A DNA stretch of 7,280 nt from Conexibacter sp. (GCA_025964215.1 JAOPZG010000443.1:1-7280); one strand, 5' to 3'. Positions 1 through 6,137 are shown, counted from the stretch's first letter. A program made the numbers and translations. The notes: generated by a model from the letters alone, not told the origin.

Positions 1-289
1 CCCAGCGCACGAGCGCGAGCAGCCCGACGAGCGCCAGCGACGGCCCCCACGTCGCGACCGCGTGCGGCGTCGCGACCTCCGCGAGCGCCTGGCTCGCGGT
101 CCCGTAGACGAACGGCCCGCCGATCGCCAGCGTGATGAAGACGTAGTAGACGGGCTCCAGCCGCTTCAGCAGGCTCGGCGGCGCCTGGACCGTCTTCCAG
201 AACGCGCGGATCTCGCGGACGCGCGTGCGCGGGACGCCGGACGCGCCGGCGCTCGCGCCAGGCGCCGTCGCGACGCCGGCGCTAGGCAT
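1..289 (-). CDS. Membrane permease subunit of an ABC exporter (5' part only)
   Basis: This is the first 96 codons of a minus-strand gene that continues past the left edge. It starts at an ATG at 289, which overlaps the last 8 bases of the upstream ABC ATPase gene, so translation is very likely coupled. The visible protein has a polar, Ala/Gly-rich N-terminus of about 25 residues, a basic stretch (RTRVREIRAFWKTVQ, residues 21-35), a hydrophobic segment at about 47-64 (VYYVFITLAIGGPFVYG) and the start of a second at about 82-95. This fits a multi-spanning permease beginning in the cytoplasm. The family cannot be fixed from this fragment; the tight coupling to the ATPase is the main argument that it forms the channel of an exporter. 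The substrate is unknown. Confidence 0.72.
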   Translation of the reverse strand, partial: MPSAGVATAPGASAGASGVPRTRVREIRAFWKTVQAPPSLLKRLEPVYYVFITLAIGGPFVYGTASQALAEVATPHAVATWGPSLALVGLLALVRW

Positions 290-1007
290 GCTCCGGCGCC
301 CAGCCGCGCTGCGCGGCCCGCGCGCGCACCTCGCGCCACGGCCCGCGGTCGAGCACCTTGCCCTCGCCCAGGACGATCGCGCGATCGGCGACGTCGTCGG
401 CGAACGCCATCTGGTGCGTGGTCAGCAGGATCGCGGTGCCGTCGGCCTTGGCGTCGAGCAGCAGCTCCACGAGCAGCTTCTGCGACGGCGGGTCGAGGCC
501 GACGACCGGCTCGTCGAGCACGAGCAGCCGCTTCGGCCGGATCAGCGCGCAGGCCAGCCCGGTCTTCTGCTTGAGCCCGCGCGAGAGCTCGGTCGGCAGG
601 AAGTCGGCGCGGTGGTCGAGGCCGAGGCGCAGCAGCAGCGCGTCGATCCGCGCGTCGAGGTCGTCGTCCACGACGCCGTGGGCCAGCGCGACGAGCGCGA
701 GGTGCTGGCGGACCGTGAGGTCGTCGTAGAGCAGCGGCGCGTCGGGCACGAGCGCGAGCGCGGCGCGCGCCTCCTCGGCGTCGGGCTCGGCGTGCGGGTC
801 GTGGCCGCAGATCCGGACGGTCCCGTCGCTGGGCTCGAGCAGGCCGCTGATCGTGCGGACCGCCGTCGACTTCCCGCTGCCGTTCGCGCCGATCAGCGCG
901 ACGCACTGGCCGCGCTTGAGGTCGAGGTCGAACGCGTCGAGCCCGACGAGCCGGCCGTAGCGGCGCGTCAGACCGCGGACCTGGAGGGGAAGGGCGTCGT
1001 CGGACAC
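282..1007 (-). CDS. ABC transporter ATP-binding protein (exporter type, EcsA/ABC-2-like)
   Basis: The 241 aa protein is a single nucleotide-binding domain that would hydrolyse ATP on the cytoplasmic face to drive its partner permease. Visible motifs are: Walker A GANGSGKST (40-48), a Q-loop region LVPDAPLLYDDLT (86-98), an ABC signature LSRGLKQK (141-148), Walker B RLLVLDEP (160-167) followed by a D-loop GLD, and the H-loop His198 in LLTTHQ. The signature is LSRG rather than LSGGQ, as in EcsA-like and ABC-2 exporter ATPases. The usual Q-loop Gln appears to be Asp89. The GTG at 1007 was chosen because the ABC fold starts a few residues later and any upstream start would run into the acetyltransferase gene; no clear Shine-Dalgarno is seen. 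The gene lies 44 bp downstream of the acetyltransferase on the same strand, and its stop overlaps the permease start. The substrate cannot be told. Confidence 0.93.
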   Translation of the reverse strand: MSDDALPLQVRGLTRRYGRLVGLDAFDLDLKRGQCVALIGANGSGKSTAVRTISGLLEPSDGTVRICGHDPHAEPDAEEARAALALVPDAPLLYDDLTVRQHLALVALAHGVVDDDLDARIDALLLRLGLDHRADFLPTELSRGLKQKTGLACALIRPKRLLVLDEPVVGLDPPSQKLLVELLLDAKADGTAILLTTHQMAFADDVADRAIVLGEGKVLDRGPWREVRARAAQRGWAPEHA

Positions 1008-1051
1008 GCGCGGAGTGTGACGATCCGGCGCGCGCGGCACCCCGTCAGCCT

Positions 1052-1663
1052 TCAGACGCTCGCGCCGTCCATGCGCCATGTGGCCGGCGGCCGGCCGATC
1101 GCCGCGATCCGGACGGCGTGCAGCGGCCCGTCCTCCCAGTCGGCGCGCAGCAGCCCGAAGACGTGGACGTCGAGCTGGCGGTCGCCGTGGCGATGCCAGC
1201 CGCGCAGCGTCCCCTCGCGGGTGAAGCCGATGCGCTCGAGCGCGCCGGTGCTGCGGGCGTTCTCGGGGTTCGAGTACGCGCCGACGCGCTCCAGCCCGCA
1301 GATCTCGAACGCCAGGTGCGCGATCAGCGCCTTGGACTCCGCGTTGGCGCCCGTCCCCCAGTGCGCGCGGCCGAACCACGTCCCGACCATCGCGCGGCGG
1401 TCGCGGCGGCTCAGCTCGGCGAGGCCGGTGACGCCGATCGGCCCGTGCTCGCGGTCGTGGACGACGAAGTCGAGGTGGCCGCCGGCCTCGCGCTTGGCCT
1501 CCTGCGCGGCGATCCACGCCTGCGGCTCCTCGAGCGAGGCGTACGGCCCCCAGGAGAACCAGCGCGTGACGTCGGGGTCGCTCGCCAGCGCCAGCAGCGC
1601 GGGCGCGTCGTCGGGCTCGGGCAGCCGGAGGGTGAGGTGCGGTCCGCGAAGCTCCATCGGCAC
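1052..1663 (-). CDS. GNAT-family N-acetyltransferase (RimJ/RimL type)
   Basis: The protein (203 aa from a GTG at 1663, or 201 aa from an ATG at 1657) would transfer an acetyl group from acetyl-CoA to an amine, either a protein N-terminus or a small molecule. It begins with the typical RimJ/RimL opening (RGPHLTLRLPEPDDAPALLALASDPDV split across residues 6-32). It has the acetyl-CoA-binding motif A region HWGTGANAESKALIAHLAFE (101-120), and the conserved C-terminal segment NPENARSTGALERIGF (132-147) followed by EGTLRGWHRHG. About 30 further residues follow the core. Neither start has a convincing ribosome binding site, and only 14-20 bp separate it from the divergent phosphoesterase, so a leaderless mRNA is possible. 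It could be the first gene of an operon with the ABC exporter 44 bp downstream, perhaps as a self-resistance or modification enzyme, but that role is only inferred from position. The acceptor is unknown. Confidence 0.9.
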   Translation of the reverse strand: MPMELRGPHLTLRLPEPDDAPALLALASDPDVTRWFSWGPYASLEEPQAWIAAQEAKREAGGHLDFVVHDREHGPIGVTGLAELSRRDRRAMVGTWFGRAHWGTGANAESKALIAHLAFEICGLERVGAYSNPENARSTGALERIGFTREGTLRGWHRHGDRQLDVHVFGLLRADWEDGPLHAVRIAAIGRPPATWRMDGASV

Positions 1664-1675
1664 GGCATCATGCCG
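1663..1675. promoter_or_regulatory. 13-bp palindrome between divergent starts
   Basis: The sequence CGGCATCATGCCG is a perfect inverted repeat of 6-bp arms around one base. It fills nearly all the space between the acetyltransferase start (GTG 1663 or ATG 1657) and the phosphoesterase ATG at 1678. The position would suit an operator or a shared promoter element, but no regulator is encoded next to it, and short GC-rich palindromes arise by chance at this base composition. No -35/-10 pair is evident. Confidence 0.25.
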
Positions 1676-1677
1676 GG

Positions 1678-2364
1678 ATGCTCGCGATCCTGTACGACGT
1701 GCACGGCAACCGGCCGGCGCTCGAGGCGGTCCTGGACGACGCGCGCGCGGCCGGCGCCGACCGGATCGTGCTCGGCGGCGACTACTCGGCCTTCGGCGCG
1801 TGGCCGGTCGACTGCGTCGACGCGCTGCGGGCGCTCGGCGACGGAACGACCTGGATCCGCGGGAACTGGGAGCGCTGGCAGGCCGAGCCGGACGCGGTCC
1901 CCGACGTGCCGGTGATCCAGGGCGCGGCGACGTGGGTCCGGGAGCAGCTCGGGCCGGAGCTGATCGCCGAGCTCGCGGCGCTGCCGGCCAGCGCCGTGGT
2001 CGACGACACGCTCTTCGTCCACGGCTCGCCGCTGTCGGACATCGAGCCCTTCGGCCCGGAGCCCGACCCCGAGGGCGACGACCAGGCGCTGGCCGGCGTC
2101 GCGCAGCGGCGCGTCGTCTTCGGCCACAGCCACCTCCAGTTCACGCGCACGACGCCGGGTGGGACCTGCCTCGTCAACCCCGGCTCGGTCGGCCTGCCGT
2201 GGGACGGCGACGCGCGCGCCGCGTACGCGCTGCTCGCAGATGACGGCACGATCGAACTCCGCCGCGTGGACTACGACCTCGAGGCCGCCGCGACCGCCGT
2301 GGAGGCGATCGGCGAGCCGTGGGCCACCGCGACCGCAGAGCGCCTCCGGACGGCGCGGTTCTAG
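1678..2364 (+). CDS. YfcE-like calcineurin-fold metallophosphoesterase
   Basis: This 228 aa cytoplasmic protein should hydrolyse phosphomonoesters or phosphodiesters with a two-metal centre. The metal-binding motifs appear in the usual order: DVHGN (D7, H9, N11), GGD (D35), GN (N63, in RGNWE), VHGS (H115) and GHSH (H150, H152), followed by VNPGSVGLP (166-174), which is typical of the YfcE/MJ0936 subfamily. The residue after GN, often His or Cys, is Trp64 here. There is no signal peptide. The ATG at 1678 is the only sensible start, since the first metal motif lies only six residues in. No Shine-Dalgarno is seen, so the message may be leaderless. Its TAG stop overlaps the GTG of the following propeller gene by one base, which points to co-transcription and coupled translation. 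The natural substrate cannot be predicted. Confidence 0.93.
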   Translation: MLAILYDVHGNRPALEAVLDDARAAGADRIVLGGDYSAFGAWPVDCVDALRALGDGTTWIRGNWERWQAEPDAVPDVPVIQGAATWVREQLGPELIAELAALPASAVVDDTLFVHGSPLSDIEPFGPEPDPEGDDQALAGVAQRRVVFGHSHLQFTRTTPGGTCLVNPGSVGLPWDGDARAAYALLADDGTIELRRVDYDLEAAATAVEAIGEPWATATAERLRTARF

Positions 2365-3329
2365 TGCTCGCCACCCTCGCGGCGACCGCCGCCGCCACCG
2401 TCACGGCCGCGATCCCGTTCCCCACCAACATCGCGTTCGACCCCGCCGGCGGGATGTGGGTCACCTCGGGCGCCGGCGGCGCCCAGAGCAGCGACGGCGT
2501 CTGGTACCTGCCGCGCGGCGCGCGTCACCCGCGCCACGTGGCGAGCGGCCTCCACACCGCGCTCGGCCTGCGCTGGTACGGCGGCAAGCTCTACGTCGGC
2601 CACGTCGTCTCCCCCAGCCGCGGCCGCGTCACGGCGCTCAGCGGCTTCGACGGCACCAGGTTCGCCAAGCGCCGCACGATCCTCCCGCGCCTGCGCATCG
2701 GCCGCCACACCGTCGACTCGATCGTCGCCGACACGAGCACCGGCCGGCTGCTCGTCGGGGTCGGCTCGGTCGGCGACCACGCCGGCCCGCCCGGTCGCGT
2801 GCTCTCGTTCCGGCCCGACGGCAGCGACGTCCGCACCGAGGCGACCGGTCTGCGCAACCCCTATGGGTTGGCCTTCATCCCGGGAACGCGGAAGCTGCTG
2901 ATCACCGACAACGCGCGCGACGACCTCGGGCTCGAGCGCCCGCCCGACGAGCTCGACCTCGCCGACCTCGCCGCCGCCGGGACGCCGCGCTTCGGCTTCC
3001 CGCGCTGCACGCACCCGCCCTGCCGCGCGCCCGTCGCGAAGCTCCCGCCGCACGCCTCGGCCGACGGCCTCGCGGTCAAGAAGGGCAAGAGCGGCACGAC
3101 CATCGCCTACGTCGCCGAGTTCGGCTCGTCCTTCCCCGCCAACCCCACGGGCCGCGACGTGCGCCGCATCACGCTCACCCGCCGCGGCGGCAGCTACCAC
3201 GCGCGCATCACGGTGCTCCAGCGCTTCCCGTCCAACGACCCGCTCGGCGCCGCGATCGGCCCCGACGGCAGGTTGTACGTGTCGCTCCTCGCGAGCGGGA
3301 AGGTGCTGCGCTACCCGGCCGGCGTGTGA
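2364..3329 (+). CDS. Probable exported beta-propeller oxidoreductase (sorbosone/soluble glucose dehydrogenase-like)
   Basis: The protein (321 aa from the GTG at 2364) resembles the sorbosone dehydrogenase/PQQ-type soluble glucose dehydrogenase superfamily, six-bladed propellers that usually oxidise sugars outside the membrane. The best signatures are GLRNPYGLAFIPG, then LLITDNARDDLG, then PPDEL with a following GTPRFGFPRC, the usual order in this family. A His (in GRHTVDSIVAD) and the Arg of GLRNPYG sit where the catalytic His and Arg of the family are expected; that alignment is by eye. The N-terminus is hydrophobic (LATLAATAAATVTA, then AIPFPTN), suggesting a signal peptide. The GTG at 2364 gives a TAGTG overlap with the upstream stop. 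An in-frame GTG at 2319 would add 15 residues including HRDRR, giving a more normal basic n-region at the cost of a 46-bp overlap. The 3' end overlaps the convergent histidine kinase by 19 bp. The substrate is unknown; a non-enzymatic NHL-type propeller is the alternative. Confidence 0.82.
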   Translation: MLATLAATAAATVTAAIPFPTNIAFDPAGGMWVTSGAGGAQSSDGVWYLPRGARHPRHVASGLHTALGLRWYGGKLYVGHVVSPSRGRVTALSGFDGTRFAKRRTILPRLRIGRHTVDSIVADTSTGRLLVGVGSVGDHAGPPGRVLSFRPDGSDVRTEATGLRNPYGLAFIPGTRKLLITDNARDDLGLERPPDELDLADLAAAGTPRFGFPRCTHPPCRAPVAKLPPHASADGLAVKKGKSGTTIAYVAEFGSSFPANPTGRDVRRITLTRRGGSYHARITVLQRFPSNDPLGAAIGPDGRLYVSLLASGKVLRYPAGV

Positions 3330-4441
3330 CGCGGCGTGCCCGGCGCCGCCGGCGCGTCGGGCAACAGCGTGTGGAACGCGCAGCCCTGGCCCGGCGCGGA
3401 CTCGACGTAGATCTGCCCGCCGTGGCGCTCCACGATCCGGCGGCAGATCGCGAGCCCGATGCCGGTCCCCACGTACGCGTCGCGGCCGTGCAGCCGCGTG
3501 AACATCGCGAAGATCCGCTCCTGGTCGGCCTCGTCGATCCCGATGCCGTCGTCGGCCACGGTGACCACCGTCGCGCCGATCGTCCGCCGCGCGCCCACGC
3601 GCACCGTCGGCGGCCGGCCCGGCGCGTGGAACTTCACCGCGTTGCCGATCAGGTTCTGCAAGAGCTGCTGGAGCTGCGCCGGCTCGGCCTCGAGCGTCGG
3701 CAGCTCGCCCACCTCGACCGTCGCGCTCGCCTCCGCGATCGCCGGCCCGAGCACCGCCAGGACGCCGTCGACCAGCCCGCGCAGGTCGACCTGCTCGCGG
3801 CTCGGCTCCTCGTTGGCGACGCGCGAGTACGTGAGCAGGTCGTCGATCAGGTGGCGCATCCGCTGCGCTCCCTGGCTGGCCTGGCGCAGGTACTCGCGCC
3901 CGGCCTCGTCGAGCTGCTCGGCGTTGCGGCGCTCCAGCAGCCCGAGGAAGCTCGCGACCATCCGCAGCGGCTCGGAGAGGTCGTGCGAGGCGATGTGCGC
4001 GAAGTCCTGGAGCTCGGCGTTCGTGCCCTGGAGGCGGTCGGCGCGCTGGGCCAGCTCGTGCTCCATCGCGAGCCGGTCGCTGACGTCGCGCCCGACGATG
4101 TAGAACGCCTCCTCGCCCGGGCCGCCGCTCCACGCCATCCAGCGGATCGAGCCGTCCGCGCAGACCATCCGGCAGACGTACTCGGCGATCGTCTCGCCCT
4201 GGGCCAGGCGCGCGATCTGCGCCTCGGTCTCCGAGCGGTCGTCGGGATGGACGATCTCCAGGTACGGCTTGACCTCCAGCGTCGCGCGCGGCCAGCCGAG
4301 CTGGTGCTCCCACGCGTCGTTGAAGGACTTCAAGAGCCCGTCGAAGCCCGCCGCCGCGAGCAGGTCGGGCGACATCGCGAACAGCCGCGTGAGATGCCCC
4401 GCGTCCGCGGAGTCCTGCGGCGACGTGTGCAGACGGTCCAT
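3311..4441 (-). CDS. Soluble PAS-domain sensor histidine kinase
   Basis: The 376 aa protein should autophosphorylate on His and pass the phosphate to a response regulator. It has no membrane segment, so it senses a cytoplasmic cue. From the ATG at 4441, a PAS domain with its C-terminal PAC segment spans about 18-120 (FNDAWEHQLGWPRATLE, then IVHPDDR, then CADGSIRWMAW and FYIVGRDVSDR). A coiled linker spans about 122-145. The dimerisation/phosphoacceptor helix FAHIASHDLSEPLR carries His153. The ATPase domain has an N-box NLIGNAVKF (N267), G1 DDGIGID, F-box IFAMFTRLH and G2 GTGIGLAI. The SHDLxEPLR H-box is typical of phytochrome-related kinases. The ATG at 4441 is preferred to the TTG at 4447 because GGAGGAG lies 7 bases upstream of it but only 1 base from the TTG. 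No response regulator is next to it, so it is an orphan within the window. Its tail overlaps the convergent propeller gene by 19 bp. Confidence 0.94.
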   Translation of the reverse strand: MDRLHTSPQDSADAGHLTRLFAMSPDLLAAAGFDGLLKSFNDAWEHQLGWPRATLEVKPYLEIVHPDDRSETEAQIARLAQGETIAEYVCRMVCADGSIRWMAWSGGPGEEAFYIVGRDVSDRLAMEHELAQRADRLQGTNAELQDFAHIASHDLSEPLRMVASFLGLLERRNAEQLDEAGREYLRQASQGAQRMRHLIDDLLTYSRVANEEPSREQVDLRGLVDGVLAVLGPAIAEASATVEVGELPTLEAEPAQLQQLLQNLIGNAVKFHAPGRPPTVRVGARRTIGATVVTVADDGIGIDEADQERIFAMFTRLHGRDAYVGTGIGLAICRRIVERHGGQIYVESAPGQGCAFHTLLPDAPAAPGTPRHTPAG

Positions 4442-4448
4442 GTCCAAG

Positions 4449-4455
4449 CTCCTCC
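4449..4455 (-). promoter_or_regulatory. Shine-Dalgarno of the histidine kinase
   Basis: On the minus strand the sequence GGAGGAG ends 7 bases before the ATG at 4441. It is the clearest ribosome binding site in the window and decides the kinase start against the TTG at 4447. It lies inside the 3' arm of the inverted repeat at 4450-4485. Confidence 0.85.
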
Positions 4456-4485
4456 GGCGCGCATCCTCTCACAGGCCCCGGAGGA
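4450..4485 (-). promoter_or_regulatory. Inverted repeat that could sequester the kinase ribosome binding site
   Basis: The arms TCCTCCGG (4450-4457) and CCGGAGGA (4478-4485) are perfectly complementary over 8 bp and separated by 20 bp. In a minus-strand transcript starting upstream of 4485, the leader could fold into an 8-bp stem in which the arm next to the start codon contains the Shine-Dalgarno, masking it. As DNA, the same dyad could be a binding site for a dimeric regulator. The complementarity is seen directly; any function is inferred, and no transcription start is known. Confidence 0.4.
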
Positions 4486-4497
4486 AGGACGCGAGGC

Positions 4498-4518
4498 GAT
4501 CGCGATCCGCCACGTGGC
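4498..4518. promoter_or_regulatory. Tandem 10-bp palindromes upstream of the unknown gene
   Basis: Two perfect 10-bp palindromes, GATCGCGATC (4498-4507) and GCCACGTGGC (4509-4518, containing CACGTG), stand one base apart, directly before the ATG at 4519 in the divergent region shared with the histidine kinase. They could be operator sites. High GC content makes such palindromes fairly common by chance, and no regulator is encoded nearby. No recognisable -35/-10 boxes are seen in this region. Confidence 0.25.
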
Positions 4519-5043
4519 ATGCTGAAGGCCATGGACGATGCCGAGGATCCCATCGACCTCGTCGCCTCCGTCGGGCCGCTCGACGCGGTCGTCGAGACGC
4601 TGCGCGACGTGCTCCACCGCTCCGGCGCCCTCCGCGTGGCCGTCGTCGTGGACATGCCCGACGGGCCGGCCGCGCTGGTCGACGTCGGGCGGCTCGCGCC
4701 GGTCGAGGTGCGGATCGCCGACCGCACGATGCACCTCCCCCACGCGATCGAGCTCGAGGCCGAGTCGCTGGCCGGCGCGATCGAGCTGCGCCAGCTCCCG
4801 CCGTTCGAGGTCGAGCCCGAGACCGGCCAGGTCGTCGGCACGATCGGCGGCCTCGACATGCTCGCCGACGCGATGCGCGCGCTGGCCGAGCTGCTCGGCG
4901 GCCGCAGCGTCGCGATGGCCGTCTACCAGACGATCACGCCGGGGATCGACCTCACGGTGACCGCGCGCCACGGCGAGTCCGTCCTCGTGACGCTCGGCGA
5001 CAACGAGTGGGAGCTGCCGGACCGCGACGGCGACCGCGACTAG
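4519..5043 (+). CDS. Hypothetical acidic soluble protein
   Basis: I do not recognise this protein (174 aa from the ATG at 4519, or 170 aa from an ATG at 4531). The reading frame is supported by G/C at nearly every third codon position and by its neat fit between its neighbours. It is acidic, with no signal peptide, membrane segment or Cys/His metal motif. Alternating hydrophobic stretches such as LRVAVVVDM (about 38-46 from the first ATG) and SVAMAVYQTI near residue 135, a helix-like LADAMRALAELL, and a final strand-rich part (DLTVTARHGESVLVTLGDNEWELP) suggest a compact alpha/beta fold. Neither start has a well-spaced ribosome binding site: GAAGG lies only 2 bases from ATG 4531, and GGAGGAAGG at 4480-4488 is too far from both. 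It diverges from the histidine kinase and converges on the diguanylate cyclase, so a signalling link is possible but unproven. Confidence 0.75.
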   Translation: MLKAMDDAEDPIDLVASVGPLDAVVETLRDVLHRSGALRVAVVVDMPDGPAALVDVGRLAPVEVRIADRTMHLPHAIELEAESLAGAIELRQLPPFEVEPETGQVVGTIGGLDMLADAMRALAELLGGRSVAMAVYQTITPGIDLTVTARHGESVLVTLGDNEWELPDRDGDRD

Positions 5044-6137
5044 TAGGCGACGAGCGGGAGTGGGCTCGCCGGCGCGTCCGGCAGCCCCGACGCGCGCCGG
5101 ACCACGTTGCGGCCGTCCTGCTTGGCCCCGTAGAGCGCCGCGTCGGCGCGGGCGTAGGCGTCGTCCCATGCGAACGCGCCCGGCGCGCCCGAGGCCACGC
5201 CGAAGGACATCGTCACCGCCAGCCCCGCGATCGGCTCGGCCGCGACGGCGACCCGCAGCCGCTCGGCCAGCTCCGTCCCCGCCTGCTCGTCGGCGCCGGG
5301 CATGATCACCGCGAACTCCTCGCCGCCGACGCGGTAGGCGAGGTCGAACGCGCGCAGCTCCTTGCGCAGGACGCCGGCGAGGTCGCGGAGGACGTGGTCG
5401 CCGACCCCGTGGCCGTGGCTGTCGTTGACCGCCTTGAAGTGGTCGACGTCGGCGACGATCACCGCCACCGAATGGCCGGCGATCGCCGACTGGTGCTCGA
5501 TCTCGTCGGTGCGCGCGGCCAGCGCCGTGCGGTTGAGCATCCCGGTGAGGCCGTCGAGGATCGCGGCGCTGCGGTGCTGCGCGTCGGACTCGCGGATGAC
5601 CGACGACATCATCACGACCGCCAGCATCGTGGCCAGCGGCAGCGTGAGGACGATCGGGTCGCGGAGCACGACGCCGCCGTCGAAGCCCAGCGCGGCGCCA
5701 ACCATCAGCGCCACCGCGTAGGCGGTCAGGACCCAGACCACGCGCGCCGGGAAGCGGCCGCCGGCGGCGACCAGCGGCCAGATCAGGATCGCCAGGCCCG
5801 GCCGGTGCTGCTGGCCGTCGAGGACCAGCGCGACGGTGAGCATCAGCAGGCCGACCGCGATGCCGGCGGCGATCGTCAGCTCCGGCCGGTCGTGCCGCAT
5901 CGCGTTGTGCTGGGCCCAGGCGTAGCCGACCATCGCGGCGACCACCGGGACCGGCGCCCACGGCTCGTCCCAGGGGATCGTCGGGACGAGCAGCAGGATC
6001 AGCAGCACGAGCACCCGCTGATGGGCCGGCAGGATGCGCGCGTGCATGTCGAGGAACCGCTCGCGCTCGGCGCGCGTGCGGCAGATCCAGGACGGGCGGC
6101 TCGAGATGGGCGCGTACGGACGCACGTCCACACTCAT
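5040..6137 (-). CDS. Membrane-bound diguanylate cyclase (GGDEF protein)
   Basis: The 365 aa protein should make cyclic di-GMP from two GTP at the inner face of the membrane. After a basic N-terminus of about 38 residues there are about six hydrophobic segments (roughly 40-54, 60-78, 87-106, 114-128, 131-151 and 160-181), then a short linker and one GGDEF domain from about 193 to 350. The domain opens with DGLTGMLNR (195-203). It has the metal-binding DVDHFKAVND (D230), the active-site GGEEF (271-275), and the inhibitory-site RxxD (R262-D265) five residues before it, so it looks active and subject to product inhibition. It lacks EAL or HD-GYP domains. The sensor region matches no named family I can identify. 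The ATG at 6137 was chosen because it precedes the basic N-terminus; an AGGGA lies about 17 bases upstream, too far for a good ribosome binding site. The gene is 46 bp downstream of the acyl-CoA dehydrogenase on the same strand. Its stop overlaps that of the convergent unknown gene by 4 bp. Confidence 0.95.
   Translation of the reverse strand: MSVDVRPYAPISSRPSWICRTRAERERFLDMHARILPAHQRVLVLLILLLVPTIPWDEPWAPVPVVAAMVGYAWAQHNAMRHDRPELTIAAGIAVGLLMLTVALVLDGQQHRPGLAILIWPLVAAGGRFPARVVWVLTAYAVALMVGAALGFDGGVVLRDPIVLTLPLATMLAVVMMSSVIRESDAQHRSAAILDGLTGMLNRTALAARTDEIEHQSAIAGHSVAVIVADVDHFKAVNDSHGHGVGDHVLRDLAGVLRKELRAFDLAYRVGGEEFAVIMPGADEQAGTELAERLRVAVAAEPIAGLAVTMSFGVASGAPGAFAWDDAYARADAALYGAKQDGRNVVRRASGLPDAPASPLPLVAY

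Noticed and set aside
1008..1051. Possible terminator or promoter between the acetyltransferase and the ABC ATPase
   Set aside because: No hairpin with a T-tract or promoter boxes are seen in the 44 bp.
225..2243. Long plus-strand open frame across the ABC ATPase and acetyltransferase genes
   Set aside because: It is antisense to two genes with complete motif sets and has low-complexity composition; it is a shadow frame.
3330..3362. GC-rich stem-like sequence after the propeller stop as a terminator
   Set aside because: It has no T-tract on either strand and lies within the coding tail of the histidine kinase.
4480..4488. Strong forward Shine-Dalgarno-like GGAGGAAGG
   Set aside because: No ATG, GTG or TTG in the frame of the unknown gene lies at suitable spacing; the ATG at 4519 is 30 bases away. 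It is better explained as an arm of the inverted repeat.
4496..4503. GCGATCGC, the HIP1-type octamer
   Set aside because: GATCG-rich words are scattered through the coding regions here and are expected from base composition; there is no array or spacing pattern.
2159..4859. Very long open frames on both strands overlying the propeller and kinase genes (about 790-830 codons)
   Set aside because: They are Arg/Ala/Pro-rich, cross the boundaries of well-supported genes and show no family motifs. Long antisense and off-frame openings are expected at this GC content.
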